DNA from: CABZJG01 sp965659715 | GTDB taxonomy: Bacteria > Pseudomonadota > Alphaproteobacteria > Rhodobacterales > Rhodobacteraceae | Assembly: GCA_965659715.1 (NCBI GenBank) | Contig: CBFHXE010000050.1 | Location: forward strand, 1 to 18,669 | Length of the DNA stretch: 18,669 nt | Direction: 5' to 3' | Part shown: positions 6,494 to 12,259 of the stretch, piece after piece | How the letters are laid out: each line of letters opens with the position of its first letter | Position numbering within the stretch: position 1 is the stretch's first letter | Program-made: the position numbers and the translations under genes | The notes under the pieces: generated by a model | Seen by the model: the letters and a program-made list of their open reading frames with translations, nothing else | The model's database searches: none | Told to the model about the DNA's origin: nothing

Positions 6494-9118
6494 ATGAGCG
6501 AAGACGGAGCTAAATCAGCACAGGAAATGGTCGCGGAAACAGACGCAGGTGGGCGTATCTTAACCGGCCCGATGGCCAAAGCTTTGTTCTACTTGTGTAT
6601 TTTATGGTCTTTGTTTCAACTTTATATCGCATCGAAAGTGCCGGGGGTTTTAGCCCAAGCCACTGGTGTAAACGATTTTGCCAATATCGTTGCGCAGGCG
6701 CGCTATGTACACTTGGCTTTTGCAATGACGCTGGCAACGCTTGCTTTCCCGCTTTTTGGTCATAAACGCCATATTCCGCTTTACGACTGGGCTCTGCTTG
6801 TCTTGGGTGTCTCAGCCTGCCTATATCTGGTCATTTTCCGGTTTGAGATTGCCGATCGCCCGGGTCTTTGGACCACCACAGACATTGTGATGTCTGCCAT
6901 TGGTATGATGGTTTTAATGATTTCAGTATTCCGCGCATTGGGACTGCCATTGGTGGTAATCGCAAGTGCTTTTTTAATGCTAGCCTTTTTTGGCGGGTAT
7001 TCGGAATGGGTGGGCAACGTCACAAATTATGGCGGCGCATCATTTAAAAAGGCGATGGGCCACTACTGGATGCAGACCGAAGGTGTATTTGGCGTGGCCT
7101 TGGGTGTTTCCACAACAATGATTTTTCTGTTTGTCCTGTTCGGCGCTCTGCTGGAAAAGGCAGGGGGCGGAAACTGGTTCATCAAGGTTGCAATAGCGCT
7201 CTTGGGTGCGCTGCGCGGCGGCCCGGCCAAGGCCGCAGTTTTATCGTCGATGATGACAGGAATGATATCGGGGTCCTCCATTGCCAACACCGTAACCACC
7301 GGCACATTTACCATCCCGCTCATGAAGCGCATTGGCTTTTCGCGCGAAAAGGCCGGCGCGGTTGAGGTTGCATCTTCAACCAATGGGCAGTTGACACCGC
7401 CGGTCATGGGGGCTGCTGCTTTCTTGATGGTCGAGTATGTAAACATTTCCTATATTGAAGTGATAAAACATGCGTTTTTACCAGCGGTAATTTCCTATAT
7501 TGCTTTGCTGTACATCGTGCACCTTGAAAGCTTGAAACTAGGACTTAAAGGCCTTGAAAAGCCGGGGCGAAGCATTGGCGTTGTCATGATTTTCATCCTT
7601 TTCATTACAGGGTTTTTTGGTATGGCCGCGATTACGTTCGCAGTAATATTTTTGCGTGCGCTGTTAGAACCAATAATGCCCGGAGCAACAGTTTATCCTG
7701 CTCTGGTACTGCTCGGGCTTGCTTATTTGGCTTTGGTATTTGTTGCGGCACGCTATCCCGATATCGAAATTGACGATCCGAATGCAAAAACCGTAAGTGC
7801 GCCAAGATTAACGCCAACTTTTTTCGGGGGTGCCTATTTTGCACTGCCTATTTTTGTACTGGTTTGGAATCTTATGGTTCGCACCGAACATTTAGACCGA
7901 TTGTCACCCGCACTTTCTGCATTTTGGGCAACAGTTGCAATGATCATAGTCGCTTTGACCCACCAACCGCTCAAAGAAATGTTCCGCGGTCACGGCATGG
8001 CAAGCAGCGGTTTTGTGCGAGGCTGGTGTGACTTTATCAATGGGCTAGAAGCCGGCGCAAGAAATATGATTGGCATCGGAGTTGCCACAGGTGCTGCAGG
8101 CATCATCGTTGGAACGATATCGCTGACAGGTGCACATCAGATTATTGGTCAGGTTATCGAAACCATTTCGGGTGGCAATCTCATTATCTTGCTTGTGTTG
8201 GTCGCACTCTTATCACTTATTCTGGGAATGGGTTTGCCAACCACAGCAAACTATATTGTGGTTTCATCGCTTATGGCGCCTGTCATTGTGTCTGTCGGCG
8301 CGCAGTCCGGCCTTATTGTACCGCTTATTGCGGTTCATATGTTTGTCTTTTATTTTGGCATCTTGGCCGACGACACACCGCCCGTGGGGCTGGCAGCTTA
8401 TGCCGCCGCAGCTATTTCGCGCGGAGACCCAATAAAAACCGGCCTGCAGGGGTTTAGCTATGATATTCGAACCGCTCTTTTGCCGTTCATGTTTATATTC
8501 AACACGGATTTGTTGCTCATTGATGTTGGCCCTGCCAAAGCCGTTCTAGTGTTTTTTGTATCTTTGGTGGCCATGTTGCTGTTTGCTGCCGCGACCCAAG
8601 GCTATTTCATCGCCAAAAGCAGGCGTTGGGAAACAGCGGTGATATTGTTGATTGTCTTTACTCTTTTCAGGCCAGATTTTTGGCTTAACGTGGCCCAGGA
8701 CGAGTATACTGCATCTACAGGGCTAGCTGCGATAGACGCGGTTGGATCCGTTCCGCTTGGCACACCAGTAAGGTTGGTCATATCGGCCCCTGACTTTGAC
8801 ACCGGCGAGGTTGGCACAAAAACGATTGTTTTGATCCCACAGGAAGACGCGGGCGGTTTAGAGCGCCTCAGTGGCGCGGGTCTTGATGTGTTTGAAGAGG
8901 GTGATGTTTTAAGGGTGGATGAACCTTTCCCGGGAACACCATATTTTGAAACTCTAGCAAACGAATATGATTTTTATGCTGATGAGCCCGTACAGATTAT
9001 ATCTGCCGAGGCTCCAAATGATCGCATGCCCAAAGAGATATTCTTTTTGCCGGCCTTTTTACTTTTGGGACTAATCTGTTTGATACAAAGGCGCCGCGCA
9101 ACACAGCCAGCGTTTTAA
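6494..9118 (+). CDS. Fused TRAP transporter permease (4TM-12TM) with DUF3394-like C-terminal domain
   Basis: This protein of 874 residues is the fused DctQ-like plus DctM-like permease that pairs with TAXI binding proteins. Hydrophobic helices run through most of it. DctM hallmarks include GMISGSSIANTVTTGTFTIP, then STNGQLTPPVMGAAAF, and GMGLPTTANYIVVSSL near residues 577-592. After the helical core (from about residue 710) comes a mainly polar, presumably periplasmic segment (about 755-842) and a last hydrophobic helix followed by an Arg-rich tail; this matches the DUF3394 extension seen in this family. Its role is unknown. The ATG at 6494 is preferred to a GTG at 6488 because GGGA (6483-6486) is at proper distance only for the ATG. 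It is expected to import the module's substrate with a cation gradient. Confidence 0.93.
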   Translation: MSEDGAKSAQEMVAETDAGGRILTGPMAKALFYLCILWSLFQLYIASKVPGVLAQATGVNDFANIVAQARYVHLAFAMTLATLAFPLFGHKRHIPLYDWALLVLGVSACLYLVIFRFEIADRPGLWTTTDIVMSAIGMMVLMISVFRALGLPLVVIASAFLMLAFFGGYSEWVGNVTNYGGASFKKAMGHYWMQTEGVFGVALGVSTTMIFLFVLFGALLEKAGGGNWFIKVAIALLGALRGGPAKAAVLSSMMTGMISGSSIANTVTTGTFTIPLMKRIGFSREKAGAVEVASSTNGQLTPPVMGAAAFLMVEYVNISYIEVIKHAFLPAVISYIALLYIVHLESLKLGLKGLEKPGRSIGVVMIFILFITGFFGMAAITFAVIFLRALLEPIMPGATVYPALVLLGLAYLALVFVAARYPDIEIDDPNAKTVSAPRLTPTFFGGAYFALPIFVLVWNLMVRTEHLDRLSPALSAFWATVAMIIVALTHQPLKEMFRGHGMASSGFVRGWCDFINGLEAGARNMIGIGVATGAAGIIVGTISLTGAHQIIGQVIETISGGNLIILLVLVALLSLILGMGLPTTANYIVVSSLMAPVIVSVGAQSGLIVPLIAVHMFVFYFGILADDTPPVGLAAYAAAAISRGDPIKTGLQGFSYDIRTALLPFMFIFNTDLLLIDVGPAKAVLVFFVSLVAMLLFAAATQGYFIAKSRRWETAVILLIVFTLFRPDFWLNVAQDEYTASTGLAAIDAVGSVPLGTPVRLVISAPDFDTGEVGTKTIVLIPQEDAGGLERLSGAGLDVFEEGDVLRVDEPFPGTPYFETLANEYDFYADEPVQIISAEAPNDRMPKEIFFLPAFLLLGLICLIQRRRATQPAF

Positions 9119-9150
9119 ATTTAAGAGGCCAAGGTAATTTCAAAATGATC

Positions 9151-9177
9151 AAGCCGCAGGCATTGGTCCTGCGGCTT
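9151..9177. terminator. Bidirectional terminator-like hairpin after the TRAP permease
   Basis: AAGCCGCAGG (9151-9160) and CCTGCGGCTT (9168-9177) form a perfect 10-bp stem with a 7-nt loop, 33 bases after the permease stop and 49 bases beyond the stop of the small lipoprotein gene on the other strand. The T-run is short in both directions (three or four bases), but position and stem strength suit a shared terminator for the two convergent genes. Confidence 0.7.
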
Positions 9178-9225
9178 TGTGAGAGCCTGTATTTTTTCAT
9201 ACGGCCCTAATAAGCGGATTTTGGT

Positions 9226-9348
9226 TTACTGACTGCTAGAGTCTGAACCACCATCAAACCAGCCCAATGGATTCAGGTTATAATCTTCTACGACACTACA
9301 TGCAGAAAGACCCAATACGACAATTGATAATGCGAGATATTTTTTCAT
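9226..9348 (-). CDS. Small lipoprotein of 40 residues, function unknown
   Basis: This short gene encodes MKKYLALSIVVLGLSAC followed by a 23-residue mature part, SVVEDYNLNPLGWFDGGSDSSSQ after the cysteine. The basic start, hydrophobic core and lipobox LSAC (cysteine at 17) predict export, lipid attachment and a mature peptide of only 24 residues. An SD (GGAGA, 9357-9361) lies eight bases before the ATG, and a hairpin lies downstream, so it looks like a genuine independent gene despite its size. The mature part is acidic with a Ser-rich tail. It superficially resembles entericidin-type small lipoproteins, but I do not recognise the family. It is divergent from the exported protein at 9624, separated by an orphan plus-strand terminator. 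Confidence 0.72.
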   Translation of the reverse strand: MKKYLALSIVVLGLSACSVVEDYNLNPLGWFDGGSDSSSQ

Positions 9349-9380
9349 TTTTTCGTTCTCCAAGTTAACTTCGTACATCA

Positions 9381-9452
9381 ATGCCAAAATCAGCAAAAAA
9401 ATCAACCAATAAGACAGAAAGTAAGCAATTATTTTGGAATTTTACCGTCTAA
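9381..9452 (+). CDS. Tiny ORF (23 residues) ahead of an orphan terminator
   Basis: An ATG at 9381 opens 23 codons rich in Lys, Ser and Thr, ending in QLFWNFTV, with a TAA whose last two bases begin the terminator stem at 9451. No SD is visible and no clear promoter precedes it. It may be a small peptide, a gene remnant or chance within a small RNA gene. The stop-terminator junction is the only reason to list it. Confidence 0.18.
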   Translation: MPKSAKKSTNKTESKQLFWNFTV

Positions 9453-9492
9453 CAACAGTGTGGCCGTCGGATGGCACAGACTGTTGTTTTTT
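9451..9492 (+). terminator. Orphan intrinsic terminator on the plus strand
   Basis: AACAACAGT (9451-9459) pairs with ACTGTTGTT (9480-9488), an exact 9-bp stem; inside the loop GTG-GCC and GGCAC can pair further with one bulged G. Six Ts (9487-9492) complete the signal. There is no clear plus-strand gene between the permease terminator and this site, so it either ends a small RNA or tiny transcript, or insulates the promoter at 9542 from read-through. Confidence 0.65.
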
Positions 9493-9541
9493 GGGCTTAA
9501 ATGAATTTCAGAGTGTAAACAAACTTAGTAAATCTGATAGT

Positions 9542-9570
9542 TTGAGATTTTTAGCCAAACAAACTATACT
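9542..9570 (+). promoter_or_regulatory. Sigma-70-type promoter for the exported four-cysteine protein
   Basis: TTGAGA (9542-9547) and TATACT (9565-9570) are separated by exactly 17 bp, with the start codon 53 bases after the -10 box. Both boxes match consensus in four or more positions. This is the best promoter visible in the window and implies that the gene at 9624 has its own transcription unit. Confidence 0.72.
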
Positions 9571-9623
9571 AAAACTTGGTTGTTAAAAGCCTTATAAAGA
9601 CTTTGAAAAGAAGTGGGGTTTAA

Positions 9624-10091
9624 GTGGTTAGAGTATCTTTAGCAGCTTTTACAGTTATAATGAGTTGCTGGTCGCAAAACGTTATGTCGAATGAAATGCT
9701 ACCCTGCAGCATTATGTTGAAATTTGGTCAGGATGCCACTGGCTCCGTGGCCGATTACACCTTATCAGCCCAAGTCAAAAACCCCACGGGCCGATCAGTT
9801 TCTGGTGTATCCGTCCTGTTTTATAATTCCAATGACAGTTTACTTGGAAACACGGAACTGAATTGCACAGAGCGCGGAAACACGCTTGAGCCGGGCAGCA
9901 TCGGACAATGCTCAACGTTATTGCAAACAATTGATGGAAAAATGATGGAGAATTTTGGGACTGAAATGTGGACAGCCATTGTCAATGTGCAGCTGCAAAA
10001 ACTGAACAGCATTTCCAAGTGCCAACTGCTTGGGTTTCGCTATACCAAACAGGATCGGCTCGAAAGCATCACAAGTGACAGTGATAAATAG
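9624..10091 (+). CDS. Exported four-cysteine protein, possible beta-sandwich domain, function unknown
   Basis: This 155-residue protein starts with a GTG preceded by AGTGGGG. Residues 1-22 look like an export signal (basic start, hydrophobic VSLAAFTVIM). Cleavage near residue 22 would leave four cysteines (C28, C81, C96, C133), enough for two disulfides; alternatively IMSC at 12-15 could be a poor lipobox. The central part, YTLSAQVKNPTGRSVSGVSVLFYNSNDSLLG with LEPGSIGQC later, has the alternating strands and the 'V-x-N-x-T/S-x-x-x-V' pattern of FxLYD-like or immunoglobulin-like periplasmic domains, but I cannot name the family with confidence. It has its own strong promoter and converges with the recombinase-like gene, whose stop is 37 bp away. 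Confidence 0.7.
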   Translation: MVRVSLAAFTVIMSCWSQNVMSNEMLPCSIMLKFGQDATGSVADYTLSAQVKNPTGRSVSGVSVLFYNSNDSLLGNTELNCTERGNTLEPGSIGQCSTLLQTIDGKMMENFGTEMWTAIVNVQLQKLNSISKCQLLGFRYTKQDRLESITSDSDK

Positions 10092-10128
10092 TGAAAGCAG
10101 AAAAAAGCCTACGTTCCAAGATACCGGG

Positions 10129-10554
10129 CTACGTTAGTTTGTCACGCTCTAGTCTAATGTCTTCTAATTTTTTTTCGCGCAAATACTCATAATTAATGCC
10201 CGCCATCGCTTTAAGGGATGCCAACATCGACTGGCCGTTTTTGGTGGTCGAATCTAACTGCTGTCCCGCAATATCCAATATTACCAAATACGACGATTTT
10301 TTTTCAATATATTGGAAAGCTTTTTCAAAGTCTTCTGGGTGATAGCCCAAACTCGAAAGTTTGTTGACAACAAATTTATCGTCCTTCCTCAAACAGTTTA
10401 ACGCCATATGCAATTGATAGCGTTCCTCACCGCTCGCGGTTTGCTCTTGATATATATTTTCTTCAAGGCATCCATAGTTTTTTAACGCCTCTAACTCCTG
10501 GTCACTGTCCTCTTCTGGCTGAACCAATGCAGTCCTAGAATACCCCACCAACAT
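10129..10554 (-). CDS. Serine-recombinase (resolvase) N-terminal-fold protein, catalytically degenerate
   Basis: This 141-residue protein lines up along its whole length with the catalytic domain of resolvases and invertases: MLVGYSRTALVQ for the usual GYARVSTxxQ, EALKNYGC, TASGEERYQLHMAL, LRKDDKFVVNKLSSLG, then GQSMLASLKAMAGINYEYLREKKLED for the helix E region. The catalytic serine is replaced by Ala9, and the conserved DRLGR is SSLGY, so Asp67, Arg68 and Arg71 (gamma-delta numbering) are lost; the first arginine (R7) and R45 remain. There is no C-terminal DNA-binding helix-turn-helix. It cannot be a normal recombinase, yet the frame is intact and well expressed by its signals: SD AGGGG and a good promoter. 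A repurposed regulatory or structural role, or slow decay, are the options. Confidence 0.75.
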   Translation of the reverse strand: MLVGYSRTALVQPEEDSDQELEALKNYGCLEENIYQEQTASGEERYQLHMALNCLRKDDKFVVNKLSSLGYHPEDFEKAFQYIEKKSSYLVILDIAGQQLDSTTKNGQSMLASLKAMAGINYEYLREKKLEDIRLERDKLT

Positions 10555-10603
10555 ATCACGCCCCTTTAAAAGTCCCTGGCAGAAAATTTTTAATTATTCA
10601 GGC

Positions 10604-10632
10604 ATTTAAGCAAATTGTCTCTCTGTAATCAA
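10604..10632 (-). promoter_or_regulatory. Promoter candidate for the recombinase-like gene
   Basis: Read on the minus strand, TTGATT (10632-10627) and TTAAAT (10609-10604) are spaced by 17 bp, each matching the sigma-70 consensus in four of six positions. The start codon lies about 50 bases downstream. Confidence 0.45.
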
Positions 10633-10726
10633 TTTTATTGTTTTGTGACGACGTGAGCTATGATTTTAAAGCTGTTCATGCCTAGTTTTTCTATTTTAGA
10701 CGAAAAATAATGCCAAAAAATAGAAA

Positions 10727-10752
10727 GCCGGGCAAAGCGCCCGGCCAGTTTT
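10727..10752 (+). terminator. GC-rich hairpin in the leader, possible attenuator
   Basis: GCCGGGC, loop AAAGC and GCCCGGC form a perfect 7-bp stem (10727-10745) followed by CAG and four Ts. It would end transcripts coming from the candidate promoter about 65 bases upstream, either as an attenuator of the FAH-TRAP operon or as the end of a very short RNA. The T-run is weak. Confidence 0.45.
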
Positions 10753-10764
10753 ATGGGGAGAAAA

Positions 10765-10815
10765 ATGAAAGCTAATTTCTATCCAGTAGTACGGCACTTT
10801 TTTCTAATTGTTTAA
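10765..10815 (+). CDS. Candidate leader peptide (16 residues)
   Basis: An ATG at 10765, preceded by GGGGAG at five bases, opens a 16-codon frame encoding MKANFYPVVRHFFLIV and ending in TAA. The strong SD is its main support. It lies just behind a terminator-like hairpin and its stop lies inside an inverted repeat, which is the arrangement of translated leaders that control downstream genes. No run of one amino acid stands out, although three Phe are present. A second short frame begins at 10818 (MYYNCQYF...). Chance is possible. Confidence 0.35.
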   Translation: MKANFYPVVRHFFLIV

Positions 10816-10917
10816 GGATGTACTACAATTGCCAGTACTTTCAAAAAGCGTGTGCAGAGCTTTTATTGGTCACAAACGCCTTTTTTAACCAGCACAAATA
10901 GTGTTTTGCTTTACTTT

Positions 10918-10960
10918 AAGGCTATTCAATGGGTAAGCCTTGCTCAACCCATAGGAGGTG
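10918..10960 (+). promoter_or_regulatory. Possible H-type pseudoknot adjoining the FAH ribosome-binding site
   Basis: AAGGCT (10918-10923) can pair with AGCCTT (10936-10941), and ATGGGT (10929-10934) with ACCCAT (10947-10952). The pairings interlock, giving an H-type pseudoknot with two 6-bp stems and loops of 5, 1 and 5 nt. It ends directly before the SD AGGAGG (10953-10958) of the GTG at 10966. GCCTT also occurs upstream (10878-10882), offering AAGGC an alternative partner, as in a switch. It matches none of the small riboswitch classes I know. Confidence 0.4.
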
Positions 10961-10965
10961 TTGAC

Positions 10966-11664
10966 GTGAACCAATTGTTGTTTGATCTACCAGCTTTACC
11001 TGCTGTGCCAATGTCAGACGGTTCTGCACATTACCCGGTTGGACGTATATTTTGTGTGGGACGTAATTATGTCGAGCATGCCATAGAAATGGGCTTGGAA
11101 GTAGATCGCGAAGCGCCCTTTTATTTCACAAAAACGCCTTGGGCGGCACAACCAAACGGCAGTGTATTGGCCTATCCCCCAGGAACAGAAAATTTCCATT
11201 ATGAAATGGAATTGGCACTGGCAATCGGCGCGCCTGTATTTCGCGCCAGCAAAGACCAAGCGCGCAATGCCATTCACTCCTATTGTTGCGCATTGGATAT
11301 GACACGGCGCGATTTGCAACTTGCCGAGCGCGCCAAACAGCGGCCATGGGATTTGGGAAAAGATGTCGAAGGCTCGGCGGTCTTTGCCCCTCTTACACCT
11401 GCCCAAAGCATGGGGGATATTGGGGCCCAGCGGATCCATCTGGCGCTCAACGGCAACCTGAAGCAAGATGCGCACCTAAGTGATATGGTCTGGGCAGTTG
11501 ACGAAATTGTGTCTCACCTTTCGCACTTTTATCACCTACGCCCCGGGGATTTAATCTTAACGGGAACGCCCGCGGGTGTCGGGCCGGTGGTAGCTGGTGA
11601 TAAAATCACTGGCGGGATTGAGGGGTTAGATCCAATTTCCTTAACAATTTCCGAGGCCGAGTAA
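10966..11664 (+). CDS. Fumarylacetoacetate hydrolase (FAH) family protein
   Basis: This 232-residue enzyme has the size of the short single-domain FAH group (fumarylpyruvate hydrolases and acylpyruvases). Visible features are GRIFCVGRNYVEHAIEMG (26-43), the metal ligands of FHYEMELALAIG (E80, E82) and CALDMTRRDLQ (D111), and the C-terminal LRPGDLILTGTPAGVGPV (191-208). Family members hydrolyse carbon-carbon bonds of acylpyruvates or decarboxylate oxaloacetate in aromatic and other catabolic pathways; the DMTRRDLQLAERAKQRPWD stretch is closest to fumarylpyruvate hydrolases as I remember them. The GTG at 10966 follows a perfect AGGAGG at seven bases, which decides the start over the far-upstream GTG at 10852. 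It heads an operon with TRAP subunits ten bases downstream, so the transported acid probably feeds it. Confidence 0.88.
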   Translation: MNQLLFDLPALPAVPMSDGSAHYPVGRIFCVGRNYVEHAIEMGLEVDREAPFYFTKTPWAAQPNGSVLAYPPGTENFHYEMELALAIGAPVFRASKDQARNAIHSYCCALDMTRRDLQLAERAKQRPWDLGKDVEGSAVFAPLTPAQSMGDIGAQRIHLALNGNLKQDAHLSDMVWAVDEIVSHLSHFYHLRPGDLILTGTPAGVGPVVAGDKITGGIEGLDPISLTISEAE

Positions 11665-11674
11665 CCTGCGAAAC

Positions 11675-12259
11675 ATGTATGCTTTAATCAAAAAACTGGC
11701 TCAAGTAATGGCCATATTAGGGGGGCTTGTCCTCACCGTTTTGATTTTATTGGTTTGCACCTCTGTGCTTGGCAGGTCAGTTGGCACTTTGCTTCACGGT
11801 GCCTTTATGCAGTCAAATTTTACGGATTTTTCCAATTGGGCGCTCGGGGTTGGGATCGGCGCGATTAATGGTGATTTTGAATTGGTTGAGGCAGGTATTG
11901 CTTTTGCAATATTTGCGTTTCTTCCTCTTTGCCAACTGACTGGCGGCCATGCGACGGTTGATGTTTTTACATCTAAATTTTCACCGCGCAGCAATCAGGT
12001 ATTGCAAATGATTTCTGAATGCCTTTTTGCGCTTGTTTTGGGATTGATTGCTTGGCGCCTATTCGCCGGTATGGAGGCAAAACAACGCTACGGTGAGACA
12101 ACTTTTTTATTGCAGTTTCCAATTTGGTGGGCCTACGCAGCGAGTTTTACTGGCGCAGCAATCGCCGCCTTTATTTCCTTTTATATGGCAATAATCAGGA
12201 TCCTAGAGGCATTAAGCGGTCAACAGCTGCTCCCTGAAAATGAAAGCGCTGAGCGATGA
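11675..12259 (+). CDS. TRAP transporter small permease subunit (DctQ type)
   Basis: This 194-residue protein has about four hydrophobic helices: residues about 7-29 (VMAILGGLVLTVLILLVCTSVLG), a middle pair around 65-85 and 112-130, and a last one near 152-173. Between helices 1 and 2 lies a longer polar segment. LTGGHATVDVF in the middle matches the conserved 'HI..D' loop of DctQ proteins (here H-A-T-V-D). DctQ forms a complex with DctM in the inner membrane and helps couple the binding protein. The gene starts ten bases after the FAH stop with a weak SD and shares ATGA with the next gene, so translational coupling is likely. Confidence 0.88.
   Translation: MYALIKKLAQVMAILGGLVLTVLILLVCTSVLGRSVGTLLHGAFMQSNFTDFSNWALGVGIGAINGDFELVEAGIAFAIFAFLPLCQLTGGHATVDVFTSKFSPRSNQVLQMISECLFALVLGLIAWRLFAGMEAKQRYGETTFLLQFPIWWAYAASFTGAAIAAFISFYMAIIRILEALSGQQLLPENESAER

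Larger units (their letters stand above)
10633..10965 (+). other. Gene-free structured leader of the FAH-TRAP operon
   Basis: No substantial gene fits between the recombinase-like gene and the FAH start. The stretch holds a possible -10 TATGAT (10659-10664; its -35 is poor), then a 10-bp AT-rich inverted repeat (TTTCTATTTT 10688-10697 with AAAATAGAAA 10717-10726), immediately followed by a 7-bp GC-rich hairpin (GCCGGGC 10727-10733 with GCCCGGC 10739-10745). After that come a mini-ORF with a good SD, a 7-bp inverted repeat (GTAGTAC 10786-10792, GTACTAC 10820-10826) around its stop codon, and a pseudoknot-capable segment at 10918-10952. An open frame from a GTG at 10852 runs into the FAH gene but has no SD and adds unlike residues, so I treat it as leader. 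Confidence 0.5.

Noticed and set aside
10092..10128. Possible terminator between the exported protein gene and the recombinase-like gene (GCC and GGC near a run of six T on the minus strand)
   Set aside because: Only four base pairs can form before mismatches, too weak to call; there is just a loose direct repeat of CTACGTT.
10852..10965. In-frame N-terminal extension of the FAH protein from a GTG at 10852
   Set aside because: No SD precedes it, the extra residues do not resemble FAH proteins, and a perfect AGGAGG lies before the GTG at 10966 where the family's sequence begins.
9119..10965. Genomic island or integrated element around the recombinase-like gene
   Set aside because: No flanking direct repeats, tRNA gene, transposase or terminal inverted repeats are visible, and the recombinase fold is catalytically dead.
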